Below, piece by piece: positions 32,486 through 41,708 of a DNA stretch of 50,416 bases. Within the stretch, counting starts at the first letter, position 1. Every line of letters begins with the position of its first letter. The notes under the pieces were generated by a model. The model was given only the letters and a program-made list of their open reading frames with translations. It did not search any database and was not told the origin of the DNA. This stretch comes from JAZDMK01 sp043800975. Its GTDB lineage: Bacteria > Bacteroidota > Bacteroidia > Bacteroidales > JAHJDW01. The translations under genes were made by a program, and so were the position numbers. The DNA is taken from the NCBI GenBank assembly GCA_043800975.1, contig JAZDMK010000347.1, positions 1-50,416 on the forward strand. Reading direction: 5' to 3'.

Positions 32486-35356
32486 ATGTACAAATTCAAA
32501 TTGTTTTTGGTTTTTATCCAGATGGTTTTATTTTCTGCTTTATTAAAAGCGCAAAGCGGTGAGATTCGTGGAATAATTAAAGATAAAAAAACAAAAGAAA
32601 CCATTGTCGGGGCAAATGTATTAATTCAGGGAACGCAGATTGGCGGCTCAACAGATCTGGATGGAAAATTTTCAATCCCTTATTTACAACAGGGAACATA
32701 CAACCTGGTAGTATCCTACATCTCATATAAATCCATTGTTATTCCCAGTGCTCATGTAACAAAAGAAAAACCGCTTGAACTTGAAATCGAACTCGAGGAG
32801 GATGTCGCAAGTATTAAAGGTGTTGAGGTGAAAGGTCAGCGCAAAAACGATTCAGAGTTATCTATGATCAGTACAATCAAATCCAGTAATCTGATCGTAA
32901 ACGGAATTTCGAACCAGCAGATTCAGAAGTCGCAGGACAGAGATGCATCGGATGTGGTTAAACGAATTCCGGGTGTAACGATCATGGATGGTCGTTTTAT
33001 TATTGTGCGCGGTTTAAATGAAAGATACAATACCGTATGGCTGAATAACATTCCTACACCCAGTACAGAATCAGATGTTCGGGCATTTTCATTTGATATT
33101 ATACCCAGCTCAATGCTGGATAACATCCTTGTATACAAAACAGCTGCACCTGAATTGGCTGGCGATTTCGCAGGTGCGGCCATTCAGATTTTTACAAAAA
33201 ACATACCCGAGAAAAATGGATTAAGCATTTCTTTCAACGGATCATTGCGAGATGGAACAACATTCAAAGACGTTCTCGGTTATCAGGGTGGCAAACACGA
33301 CTGGATGGGATATGATGATGGTTATCGTGCACTGCCTGTTGGCACTCCCGCAAATCTTGATCAATATGCGCTTGGAAGCAATGATACTCCGGTTCAAATT
33401 GCTGATAAATACTGGCAGCTTACTCAAATTGGGCGGTCGTTAAATAAAGTCTGGTCGGTGGATACATCCAAAGCCCCTTTTGATAAAAGATTCTCGTTGA
33501 ACTTTTCAAGACGCTTCCTGATCGGCAAAATGTCACTGGGAAACATAACAGCATTTACATACAGCAATACATTTCAGCAGTACAATTTGCAGCGCGCAAC
33601 CTTTGGTACGTATGATACGATTTATGATCAACCTCAGTTTTTTTCAAAATATTCGGATTTAGTTTCTACACATCAGGTGAAAAGCGGCTTGCTTCACAAC
33701 TGGTCACTGGTTTATGGCAACAATCAAAAACTTGAATTTCGAAATCTCTTCAATCAACTGGGAAGCAGCAAGACCATTTTCCGCGATGGACTGGATGGAT
33801 ATAATCAAATCAATATCCGTTCGTGGGAGATGCGCTATGCAAGCCGCAGTATCTATTCCGGTCAGTTGGGAGGACAGAACACTTTCAAAAAAGAGGATAT
33901 TAAAATCAATTGGAATTTAGGATATTCCTATGCTGCAAAAGATGAACCTAATACCCGACGTATACGAACCGTACGAAACAGTAATGAAGAAGATCCACAT
34001 TACGGAGAATATTCTATTTACTTAAGCAATCAGGCATCCCCCGACTTTTGCGGGATTCTTTATGCCGGCACCGAAGAAAATATTTATTCAGGTAACCTGA
34101 CGTATGAACAAAAAATCCATTTTAAAAACTTCACACCTGTTTTGAAAGCGGGTGTCTTTACGGAACAAAAAGACAGACTCTATACAATTCGTCAGATCGG
34201 TTTTGTGAAAACAAAAAAGATGACACTTGATTTTCCTTTTCTGCCAATCGATTCAATTTTTGCTGACACTAATATCAACACATATAATGGAATAAAACTG
34301 GATGAAGCCACCAATCCTGATGATTCTTACCGGGCAAAAAACAAACTTTTATGTGGTTTCATTTCTTTTAAAATTCCAATCGGAGCAAGATTAAATATTT
34401 ATACAGGAGCAAGGCTTGAAAAGAACCTGCAGGAACTTTTATCGTATGACAGCTCTCGGCTTGTCTGTTTCAACGACACAATAAATATTCTGCCTTCCGT
34501 GAATTTCAGTTATGATCTCACAGAAAAAAGTCTCTTACGCGCTTCTTATGCCATGACGCTGAACCGGCCAGAATTCAGAGAAATTTCCCCGCATGTGTTT
34601 TATGATTTCGAACAGGATGCAAGCATACGCGGAGATACAAATCTTCAGAATGCCTATATCAACAACTTCGACCTGCGTTATGAATTTTATCCCGGCATAA
34701 ATGAAATGATCACGTTTGGTGTTTTCTATAAGGAGTTTATTCACCCGATCGAAAGCCACATATTGCCAAGTACAAATCTGGAATACACATATAAAAATGC
34801 GGAAGGTGCCACCAATTATGGTGCGGAGGTAGACATCCGTAAATCGTTTGCATCATGGAAAAAGAAAAAAGGGCTGCTTCACGCCTTTAAGGATTTCACG
34901 ATTGTAGGAAATGTAGCACTGATTAAAAGTAAAATACGATTCCCGGAAGGCTCACTGGAAGAGGATCGCAGCATGCAGGGACAATCTCCTTTCATTATCA
35001 ACACGGGTATTTTTTATCAGAACGACAGTCTGAATTTAATGGTAAGTCTGCTTTATAATGTCATCGGAAAGCGAATTACCATTGTAGGAAATCCATATTC
35101 TGATAATCCGAACGTATATGAAATGCCGCGCAATTCACTGGATCTGACAATCTCGAAGCAATTTGGAAAACACATTCAGGTAAAAGGCGGTATACAGGAT
35201 ATTTTGAATCAGCCCGTCAGGTTTACAGAAACCATTTCATTTATGAATGATACCAATGAAGACGGACTGGGCGATACAAAAGCTTTTCGTGATCAGGAAA
35301 GATACAGCTTCAAGCCCGGCAGATATTTTTCGCTGGGTGTTACGTTGCAGTTTTAA
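32486..35356 (+). CDS. TonB-dependent outer-membrane receptor
   Basis: A 956-residue outer-membrane active transporter. Signal peptide (1-22), CarboxypepD_reg-like domain (about 25-105; GIIKDKKTKETIVGANVLI), plug domain (about 125-245; SDVVKRIPGVTIMDGRFIIVRGLNERYNT), and a long beta-barrel ending YFSLGVTLQF with the terminal aromatic of barrel proteins. There is no SusD partner, so it is not a SusCD pair. The 11-bp-spaced array upstream and the phosphate genes around it suggest uptake of a phosphorus compound. The ligand is inferred, not seen. Confidence 0.88.
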   Translation: MYKFKLFLVFIQMVLFSALLKAQSGEIRGIIKDKKTKETIVGANVLIQGTQIGGSTDLDGKFSIPYLQQGTYNLVVSYISYKSIVIPSAHVTKEKPLELEIELEEDVASIKGVEVKGQRKNDSELSMISTIKSSNLIVNGISNQQIQKSQDRDASDVVKRIPGVTIMDGRFIIVRGLNERYNTVWLNNIPTPSTESDVRAFSFDIIPSSMLDNILVYKTAAPELAGDFAGAAIQIFTKNIPEKNGLSISFNGSLRDGTTFKDVLGYQGGKHDWMGYDDGYRALPVGTPANLDQYALGSNDTPVQIADKYWQLTQIGRSLNKVWSVDTSKAPFDKRFSLNFSRRFLIGKMSLGNITAFTYSNTFQQYNLQRATFGTYDTIYDQPQFFSKYSDLVSTHQVKSGLLHNWSLVYGNNQKLEFRNLFNQLGSSKTIFRDGLDGYNQINIRSWEMRYASRSIYSGQLGGQNTFKKEDIKINWNLGYSYAAKDEPNTRRIRTVRNSNEEDPHYGEYSIYLSNQASPDFCGILYAGTEENIYSGNLTYEQKIHFKNFTPVLKAGVFTEQKDRLYTIRQIGFVKTKKMTLDFPFLPIDSIFADTNINTYNGIKLDEATNPDDSYRAKNKLLCGFISFKIPIGARLNIYTGARLEKNLQELLSYDSSRLVCFNDTINILPSVNFSYDLTEKSLLRASYAMTLNRPEFREISPHVFYDFEQDASIRGDTNLQNAYINNFDLRYEFYPGINEMITFGVFYKEFIHPIESHILPSTNLEYTYKNAEGATNYGAEVDIRKSFASWKKKKGLLHAFKDFTIVGNVALIKSKIRFPEGSLEEDRSMQGQSPFIINTGIFYQNDSLNLMVSLLYNVIGKRITIVGNPYSDNPNVYEMPRNSLDLTISKQFGKHIQVKGGIQDILNQPVRFTETISFMNDTNEDGLGDTKAFRDQERYSFKPGRYFSLGVTLQF

Positions 35357-35514
35357 TCATAGCAGGCGGTCTCCCGGTGCTTATTCATTTTAATAGGTTC
35401 AATGTTAAGAATTTTCTCGTGAGAATGAAATTATGGTTACAATAATTTTTCAATGAATGAATAATGATAACCATTATAGTTTGATTCGGTAAAATTAAAG
35501 AAATACACACAGCA

Positions 35515-35522
35515 TAGTTTTG
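35515..35522 (+). promoter_or_regulatory. -7 element for the secreted PHP protein
   Basis: TAGTTTTG, perfect TAnnTTTG, 28 bases before the ATG at 35550. Weak hexamer-like sequences GTAAAA (35489) and GAAATA (35500) stand in Pho-box phase, but the match is poor. Confidence 0.6.
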
Positions 35523-35549
35523 TTGCGATTAACACAAAGCACCAGAACT

Positions 35550-36875
35550 ATGAAAAACTATTTTATTTTTTTATTCACATTTTTTGCTGCAACCAGCAGC
35601 TTTTCTCAAACAGGAATTTGGTATAAGGGCGACCTGCATTGTCATACCACATACAGCGATGGGGATAATTCTCTGTATGAGGTAATGCAGGATGCAAGAA
35701 ACAAAGGTTTTACTTTTTTTGTGATCACCGATCATGATAATATTTATACACCGAATGCAGGCGAACTGCTGCACTGGGCAGATACCGCCTATCATGATGA
35801 CAATATGTTATTATTATATGGTGATGAGTGGACAACGGATAACGGTCACGCCTGTATATGGAATGCAAATCAGTTTCCTTACGAAGAAATTTATCAGGCG
35901 AATTCGGCCAATGATCCTTCATTTGCTGCACAGCTTGTTGATTCTCTTGGTGGTTTGTTTTCGGTGAACCATCCATTGAATGATTATTTGCTTTGGCAAT
36001 ATGGGTATGATTTAAATTTTAATGCAATGGAAATATTAAACGGACCCGTTTCATACATTCTGAGTCACAACAGCAGTGTCATTACTGATACATGGGAACC
36101 CTTACTGCTCTCCGGCAGAAGAATCACCGCGGTAGGTGGAAGTGATATGCATAAACTTGACTATTGGATGCCCTCGTTGTACCCTAATCTGGGATCGCCT
36201 TCAACCTGGGTGTTTTCTGAAACACATTCATCGCAGGGAATTATTGACGGAATTAAAAACGGACATGTGTGCATCAGTAATTCTCCGACAGAGCCTCATG
36301 TTGAATTTTTTTCAGATGCGGATATGAACGGAACTTATGAATTAATGATGGGCGATCAGTATTACGATACATTAAACCCGGTCACCTTTAAAATAAAATT
36401 ACTGGGTTCATCCACAACGAATCTTGAATTCAACGTTATTAAAAACGGTACTCTTTTATACGCACAGCCCTTTGCGGTATCTGCAATGAACCCCGAAGTA
36501 ACTTTTTCAGATATTCCCGGGCAGCGTTCTTTTTACAGAGTGGAATTGTTGTCAGACGGCGAACCAGTATCCTGGACAAATCCTATCTACTTCGGATATG
36601 AGCCGCAATCAACGGTTTCTGTTGATCAAATGAACGATTATAAAGAGACAGATGTTTTCCCAAATCCTGTCAAGGAATTTGTTTTGGTTCGGAACAGAAC
36701 AAAGGAAATATTGAATGTTACTCTTATTAATATGAATGGTGAAACTTTATCCTCAAGAATATCCCGGGATGAAATTATCAAAATAGATATACAGGATCTG
36801 AATCAGGGAGTCTATTTTGTGAAGGTAAACAACAACAAAATTGACAAAACATTTAAAATCTTGAAAATCCGATAA
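35550..36875 (+). CDS. Secreted PHP-domain protein with T9SS type A sorting domain
   Basis: A 441-residue exported protein. Signal peptide (1-20), PHP metal-dependent phosphoesterase domain (GDLHCHTTYSDGDN, VITDHDNIYT, LLLYGDEWT, FSVNHPLND, GGSDMH), a beta-sandwich middle, and a C-terminal T9SS type A domain (VFPNPVKEFV... GVYFVKVNNN). The metal ligands of PHP enzymes are present, so a phosphoesterase active outside the cell or on its surface is plausible. It lies between the receptor and the second secreted protein. The start at 35550 follows a -7 element. Confidence 0.85.
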   Translation: MKNYFIFLFTFFAATSSFSQTGIWYKGDLHCHTTYSDGDNSLYEVMQDARNKGFTFFVITDHDNIYTPNAGELLHWADTAYHDDNMLLLYGDEWTTDNGHACIWNANQFPYEEIYQANSANDPSFAAQLVDSLGGLFSVNHPLNDYLLWQYGYDLNFNAMEILNGPVSYILSHNSSVITDTWEPLLLSGRRITAVGGSDMHKLDYWMPSLYPNLGSPSTWVFSETHSSQGIIDGIKNGHVCISNSPTEPHVEFFSDADMNGTYELMMGDQYYDTLNPVTFKIKLLGSSTTNLEFNVIKNGTLLYAQPFAVSAMNPEVTFSDIPGQRSFYRVELLSDGEPVSWTNPIYFGYEPQSTVSVDQMNDYKETDVFPNPVKEFVLVRNRTKEILNVTLINMNGETLSSRISRDEIIKIDIQDLNQGVYFVKVNNNKIDKTFKILKIR

Positions 36876-36904
36876 CCTAATATTTACAAATAAATAAACA
36901 AAGG

Positions 36905-36949
36905 GTAATTCGCTTTTAACTTCTACTTAATACGTCAAGTGCAATTTTG
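36905..36949 (+). promoter_or_regulatory. Candidate Pho-box array and promoter of the secreted beta-helix protein
   Basis: Hexamers GTAATT (36905), TTAACT (36916) and TTAATA (36927) at 11-bp spacing. TTTG of the -7 element starts at 36946, 19 bp after the start of the last hexamer. The -7 octamer is CAATTTTG, one base off TAnnTTTG. Confidence 0.68.
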
Positions 36950-36974
36950 CATCAAACTTTAAATTTAAAATAAC

Positions 36975-38609
36975 ATGAAAAAATTATTACTCGCAGTCTT
37001 TTTGTTTGCAATCTGTATTGTAAAAACTGAGGCACAAATCACAGATCCTTTTTTTGACCACGTTTTTTATGTAGGCGCTTTTGATCAGGGTTCCGATTGG
37101 ACACAGGGATGGACCAACTGGGATCCGGATAATACAACATATCCGGCAACAACCGTTACAGTTTCCGGTAACATTACAACAAACACTACGTGGACTTCTT
37201 CAAACGTTTATTTATTAAGTGGCTTTGTTCGGGTGAAAAGTGGAGCAACACTGACTATCCAGCCGGGAACTGTTATTCGTGGTGACAAAACTTCAATGGG
37301 CTCACTTTTTATTGAAAGAGGTGCTTACCTGTATGCTGTTGGCACATCCAGTCAACCGATCGTATTCACATCAAACGAACCTGCCACAACACGATATTAT
37401 GGTGACTGGGGTGGAATCATTCTCTGTGGTAAAGCAGACATGAACGTCCCTGGCGATACTGCTCTTTATGAAGGTTTAACAGATTTATATTATGGTGGAG
37501 GCTCAAGTGTTAACAACAACGACAGTTCTGCAAATATGAAGTATGTTCGTCTGGAATTTGGTGGTGTTGCACTTCAGCCAAACAAAGAAATAAACGGAAT
37601 TACGTTTGGTGCTTGTGGTGATCACACACGTATTGATTATATTCAGGTTTCTTATGCAGGTGATGATTCTTATGAATGGTTTGGTGGTAATGTAAATGTA
37701 AAACACCTGATTGCTTATAAAGGCTTAGATGATGACTTTGATACTGACTTTGGTTATCATGGTAATCTTCAGTTTTTAGTTTCTCTTCGCGATCCTAATG
37801 AAGCAGACGTCTCTGGCTCTAATGGATTTGAATCTGATAATGATGCTTCCGGTTCAACCAATAGCCCTCAGACAAAACCGATCTTTAGTAATGTAAGCGT
37901 TTATGGACCGAAGGCTACCAGTGGAACTACAATTAGCTCCAATTACAAACGTTCGATGCACCTGCGCAGAAATTGCCAGACGAGTGTTTATAACTCTGTT
38001 TTTGCAGGATACCCAACTGGTTTAACAATTGATGGTGCGCTAACAGAAGGCAGTTATCAAAATGGCGGACTTGTAATTTCTCATACAATTCTTTCAGGCT
38101 CTACAGCTACAAAATTCTTTGCTATTGGCACATGCCTGACAACAGCACAAGACTCTCTTAATCGCCTTACAGCAGTTAGAACAAAATTTAAAGAAGTTGC
38201 TTATCACAATGATACATTAGCGGATAATACCTCGCTCATGATTGTTGATCCTTTCAACCAGTCGGCCACACCTAACTTCTTGCCTCAGGCAGGCTCTCCG
38301 GTGCTCAATCGTTCAATTTGGTTCTCTGTTTCTACCAACGATCTTAGCTCTAATGTAATGAATCTTTGCAATTATCCGAATCCATTCAGCGGAAAAACGG
38401 TTATTCGTTATACCCTGTCAGAAGCAACTTCTGTAAATATTGAAGTGTATGACTTGTTCGGCAAAAAAGTAGCGGCGTTAGTTAACGAAACGCAAAATGA
38501 CGGTGAATATGGGATAGAATTTGATGCACAGTCATTTTCAAAAGGTATGTACTTGGCCAGAATTACAACTTCAACAGGTACCCGTTCTTTAAAAATGATT
38601 ATTCAATAG
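36975..38609 (+). CDS. Secreted beta-helix-like protein with T9SS type A sorting domain
   Basis: A 544-residue exported protein. Signal peptide (1-20), a repetitive Gly/Asn/Thr-rich body with right-handed beta-helix character (GFVRVKSGATLTIQPGTVI, then GSLFIERGAYLYAVG and PIVFTSNEPATTR), several acidic patches (YKGLDDDFDTDFGYHG) that could bind calcium, and a C-terminal T9SS type A domain (NYPNPFSGKTVIRYTL... GMYLARITT). The family is common in Bacteroidota but has no function I can name. The Pho-like array upstream places it with the phosphate genes; it could be a surface phosphoesterase partner or binding protein for the receptor. Confidence 0.8.
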   Translation: MKKLLLAVFLFAICIVKTEAQITDPFFDHVFYVGAFDQGSDWTQGWTNWDPDNTTYPATTVTVSGNITTNTTWTSSNVYLLSGFVRVKSGATLTIQPGTVIRGDKTSMGSLFIERGAYLYAVGTSSQPIVFTSNEPATTRYYGDWGGIILCGKADMNVPGDTALYEGLTDLYYGGGSSVNNNDSSANMKYVRLEFGGVALQPNKEINGITFGACGDHTRIDYIQVSYAGDDSYEWFGGNVNVKHLIAYKGLDDDFDTDFGYHGNLQFLVSLRDPNEADVSGSNGFESDNDASGSTNSPQTKPIFSNVSVYGPKATSGTTISSNYKRSMHLRRNCQTSVYNSVFAGYPTGLTIDGALTEGSYQNGGLVISHTILSGSTATKFFAIGTCLTTAQDSLNRLTAVRTKFKEVAYHNDTLADNTSLMIVDPFNQSATPNFLPQAGSPVLNRSIWFSVSTNDLSSNVMNLCNYPNPFSGKTVIRYTLSEATSVNIEVYDLFGKKVAALVNETQNDGEYGIEFDAQSFSKGMYLARITTSTGTRSLKMIIQ

Positions 38610-38637
38610 TAATTTAGTGGTTTTTTTTCATCATGCA

Positions 38638-38666
38638 AAGCTCCGCTGATTAGCGGGGCTTTTTTT
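38638..38666 (+). terminator. Terminator after the secreted beta-helix protein
   Basis: Stem AAGCTCCGCT / AGCGGGGCTT (one G-U pair), GATT loop, then T residues. It also lies just past the convergent cassette B. Confidence 0.85.
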
Positions 38667-38684
38667 ATTATTTCATAAGCAGTA

Positions 38685-39140
38685 TCAATATTTTTTTTCC
38701 ATCACAATCTGTCCCTTCTCATCCCACATGGTCCACTTTCCTGTTTTCTTTCCCAGCAGATAGGAAAACTCAAATCTTTTTTTACGGTTTGTATCCCATA
38801 TGACCCAGGTTCCATTCTTCAGATCATTCTTGTATCCGGCTTCTCCGGTTTTGTCTTCTAAGTCACTATAGGAAACCCAAACACCATCCTTTTTTCCTTT
38901 TTTGTAAAATCTTTCTTCTTTTTTACTTCCGTTTGGATAGTATTCCGTTGTCTTTCCTTCCAGCATTCCGTCTTTAATTCCCACTTCTGTTATCACCGTT
39001 CCTTCTGAATTTTTTTCGGTCAGTGTACCGGTATACAAAGTTTTTCCTTTGTAATATTTTCCGGTCTTCTGATATACATCCTGCGCCTGCAAAGCAATTG
39101 CAACAAACATCAACAGGATAAAAACAATTTTTGCTTTCAT
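38685..39140 (-). CDS. YwqK/MORN-repeat-like exported protein, cassette B
   Basis: A 151-residue paralogue of the protein at 31378-31830. Signal peptide (1-19), then strand repeats GVWVSYSDLEDKTGE, GTWVIWDTNRKK, GKWTMWDEKGQIVMEKKY. It follows the regulatory-domain gene by 14 bases and appears to be the last gene of a phoB-phoR-cassette run on the minus strand. Role unknown. Confidence 0.8.
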   Translation of the reverse strand: MKAKIVFILLMFVAIALQAQDVYQKTGKYYKGKTLYTGTLTEKNSEGTVITEVGIKDGMLEGKTTEYYPNGSKKEERFYKKGKKDGVWVSYSDLEDKTGEAGYKNDLKNGTWVIWDTNRKKRFEFSYLLGKKTGKWTMWDEKGQIVMEKKY

Positions 39141-39154
39141 AATGATATCTCCTG

Positions 39155-39481
39155 CTAATTTTTTAATTTAATGAGAACAACCTGTGTTGCGCCTGCAGCA
39201 AGGACTACAGAAACAACCGTACCGTTATAGGACACACACTTTACTTTCAACTCAATTGTGCCTGCTTTTAAGTTTTTAATCTCGAAGTTGCCGTTAAGAT
39301 CGGAATAGGTTGTAATATTCGTTCCTGCCACAGCAATAAAAACACCGGGCAGCGGATCGTTTGTTTTTTTATCAGTAACAGTTCCTTTAATAGTTCCTGT
39401 TTCATCACCACTGTAAAAACCGGATGTAACAACCGTTGTTAGCAATAGGGTAATAATTAGTATTACAAAATTTTGCTTCAT
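39155..39481 (-). CDS. Exported carboxypeptidase-regulatory-like domain protein, cassette B
   Basis: A 108-residue paralogue of 31907-32239: N-terminal hydrophobic signal (about 5-22) and one CarboxypepD_reg domain (GTVTDKKTNDPLPGVFIAV, then TYSDLNGNFEIKNL). It lies 63 bases downstream of phoR in the same direction, so it may be cotranscribed with phoBR. The nearest -7-like sequence, AAGCTTTG at 39510-39517 on the minus strand, is one base off consensus. Confidence 0.8.
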   Translation of the reverse strand: MKQNFVILIITLLLTTVVTSGFYSGDETGTIKGTVTDKKTNDPLPGVFIAVAGTNITTYSDLNGNFEIKNLKAGTIELKVKCVSYNGTVVSVVLAAGATQVVLIKLKN

Positions 39482-39544
39482 ATTTCCCGGATTGAATCAG
39501 GTAAAAATACAAAGCTTTTATTGAAATTAAAAATTTACTTTTTT

Positions 39545-40597
39545 TCAGCCTTTTTGCAGTGTGAAACCAAAGGTTGTTCCCATTCCAACAGTACTTCTGA
39601 CATTGATTGTCTGTTGATGGGCTTCAACAAAATGTTTTACAATGGCAAGGCCAAGCCCGGTGCCTCCCTGATCCCTCGAACGGCTTTTATCAACCCTGTA
39701 AAATCGTTCAAATATTCTGGGAAGATGCTCCTGGGAAATTCCGATTCCGTTATCCGTTACTTCAACCAGAATATTCTCATCCATATCGAAAAAGTTTATT
39801 TTGGTTTTGCCGTTTTCAATGCCATAATTAATCGAATTTACGATAAGGTTTGTAATTACCTGACGAATTTTTTCCTTATCGCCCATAACATTCAAAGGCC
39901 TTTGTCCGGGTTCAATGACTGATACGGTAATGTTTTTTTTCTGGGTTCGAATATCGTGACTGTCTATTATCTCTTTACACAATGTAATAATATTGAACCG
40001 TTGCACATCGATATTCAATTCTCCTGATTCAAGCTGAGAGATTGACTCCATATCAAGAATAATATTTTTCAACCGGTCGAGGTTATTGTCTGCGCGCAGA
40101 AGATATTTTCTGTTGATCTGTTGATCCTCTAATCCTCCGTCAAGCAAAGTGTGAACATATCCCTGAATACTGAATACGGGTGTTTTCAGTTCGTGCAGCA
40201 CATTTCCAAAAAAATCTTTTCGGTATTGTTCCAGATTTTTCTGTGCTTCAATTTCTTCAATACGTGACTGCATCCACAGTACTACTTCAGCATTCACATC
40301 CTCAAATAAATCTTCCTTATGTTCCAATTGTTTTTGAAGCATCTCCTTTTGGTCTTTATTTACTTTGAAACTGTGAATAGTTTTATAGATGAGCCGGATT
40401 TTCTGATAAATAAATGTTTCTATTGTGTAGCGAAAAAGAAAAAATGAAAAAAGAAACAGAAAAATTAGAATCAGAAAAAACAATAGAAGATGTACAGTTC
40501 CATTTGCAAACATATCGGAAACGGCGAATATCATAGAAACAGTAACTGAAAGAATCAATGATGTGCGAAGTGAAATATTTGTTGTTGGAGAACTCAT
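39545..40597 (-). CDS. phoR: Phosphate-regulon sensor histidine kinase
   Basis: A 350-residue inner-membrane histidine kinase. Two helices (about 12-31 and 36-56) enclose a very short periplasmic loop, then a linker coiled coil, the HisKA box with phosphoacceptor H135 (VLHELKTP), and an HATPase domain (VTDNGIGIS, GGTGLGLAI). The minimal periplasmic part fits PhoR, which senses through the Pst transporter and PhoU rather than by binding phosphate. It lies 36 bases after phoB and faces away from the pst operon. Confidence 0.88.
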   Translation of the reverse strand: MSSPTTNISLRTSLILSVTVSMIFAVSDMFANGTVHLLLFFLILIFLFLFSFFLFRYTIETFIYQKIRLIYKTIHSFKVNKDQKEMLQKQLEHKEDLFEDVNAEVVLWMQSRIEEIEAQKNLEQYRKDFFGNVLHELKTPVFSIQGYVHTLLDGGLEDQQINRKYLLRADNNLDRLKNIILDMESISQLESGELNIDVQRFNIITLCKEIIDSHDIRTQKKNITVSVIEPGQRPLNVMGDKEKIRQVITNLIVNSINYGIENGKTKINFFDMDENILVEVTDNGIGISQEHLPRIFERFYRVDKSRSRDQGGTGLGLAIVKHFVEAHQQTINVRSTVGMGTTFGFTLQKG

Positions 40598-40633
40598 TTT
40601 TAATACTATTTGAAAAAGATTTTTCTGTGTGTA

Positions 40634-41302
40634 TTAAACTTCATATTTATATCCAACGCCCTTTAATGTTTGAATATGGTTTTCTCCTATCTTCTCCCGA
40701 AGCTTTCGGATGTGTACGTCAATAGTGCGATTTCCAATAACAACATCACTACCCCAAATAGTTTTCAGAATTTCGTATCGGGTAAAAACTTTGCTTGGTT
40801 TGGATGCAAGAAGGCTAAGCAATTCAAATTCCTTCCTAGGAAAGTGATGGGTTACATTACCATCAATTGTAACAGTATACTTTTCCCGATCAATAACCAT
40901 TTCACCCAGAATCTGACTCGTTTGTTCCTGAGCGCCACCGCGACGCAGCAGGGCTTTCAGGCGACTGATAAGAACCCTTATACGGATGGGCTTACTAATA
41001 TAGTCATCTGCCCCTGCCTCAAATCCTGCAATCTGCGAATAATCTTCATTTCGTGCTGTCAGAAAAACAATCATAATGTTTTTTGCAACATTAAGCTTTC
41101 GGAGTTCACGACATGTTTCGATCCCGTCAATACCGGGCATCATCACATCCAAAATAATCAGATCAGGATTTTTTTCAGCGGCTATTTCCAGTGCATCTTT
41201 TCCGTTGTCGGTTGTGAAAACCTCATACCCCTCTTTGCTTAAATTGTAATTTAAAAGCTCGAGTATGTCAGGTTCATCATCAACAATCAATATTTTTTCC
41301 AT
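40634..41302 (-). CDS. phoB: Phosphate-regulon response regulator, OmpR/PhoB family
   Basis: A 222-residue DNA-binding regulator. The receiver has acidic residues DDE (8-10) and phosphoacceptor D52 (IILDVMMPG). The C-terminal winged helix carries RTIDVHIRKLREKIG. OmpR-family regulators bind tandem 11-bp half-sites, which fits the arrays seen at four promoters here. Assignment as PhoB rests on phoR, porin, pst and phoU being adjacent. Confidence 0.9.
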   Translation of the reverse strand: MEKILIVDDEPDILELLNYNLSKEGYEVFTTDNGKDALEIAAEKNPDLIILDVMMPGIDGIETCRELRKLNVAKNIMIVFLTARNEDYSQIAGFEAGADDYISKPIRIRVLISRLKALLRRGGAQEQTSQILGEMVIDREKYTVTIDGNVTHHFPRKEFELLSLLASKPSKVFTRYEILKTIWGSDVVIGNRTIDVHIRKLREKIGENHIQTLKGVGYKYEV

Positions 41303-41606
41303 AAATGTGAAAATGGATTAATCAAAATATTTACAAAGTTATGTTATTCTATTGAGCGTTATTCAACGGTTTCCTCAATAATTAAGAATTTAATATTTTA
41401 TTAATATTCGACTTGATAAAAAATGAAATCTGTTTTCACGGTTGCTTATTTTAGGAGATTTCCTATTGACAGGGTTTTATAAGAAGTCTTCTCTTAAATG
41501 TTTTGATTTGCGAGAAGCGTAGATCGAAAGGCCTCTAGTAACCATTGCTATTAAATATGAACAGATTCCAAAAAAATATTAATAAAATGAATTTTGCTGT
41601 AATGAC
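41303..41606. other. Gene-free region between phoB and the porin-pst promoter array
   Basis: No convincing open frame. The left end holds the phoB promoter; the right end leads into the 11-bp repeat array. AT-rich, with no obvious structured RNA. Confidence 0.5.
41334..41341 (-). promoter_or_regulatory. -7 element for phoB-phoR
   Basis: TAACTTTG on the minus strand, 31 bases before the phoB ATG; a TTG lies 22 bases further upstream. No 11-bp hexamer array is in phase with it. Confidence 0.65.
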
Positions 41607-41684
41607 TTAACATTAAATTAACAATTACATAATTATGTTATAACCCTCAATTAATATTTAGTTAATGCCTTTACTATTCATTTG
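41607..41684 (+). promoter_or_regulatory. Six-hexamer Pho-box array and promoter of the porin-pst operon
   Basis: TTAACA (41607), TTAACA (41618), ATAATT (41629), ATAACC (41640), TTAATA (41651), TTAATG (41662): six hexamers at exactly 11-bp spacing. The TTTG of the -7 element starts at 41681, 19 bp after the start of the last hexamer. The -7 octamer is TTCATTTG. Confidence 0.82.
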
Positions 41685-41708
41685 CATAGTGAAACAAAAA
41701 CGAAGACA

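Noticed and set aside
35467..35522. Pho-box array for the secreted PHP gene
   Set aside because: In-phase hexamers are poor (ATAACC, AGTTTG, GTAAAA, GAAATA) and the -7 element is a perfect TAnnTTTG, unlike the other four; not counted as a member.
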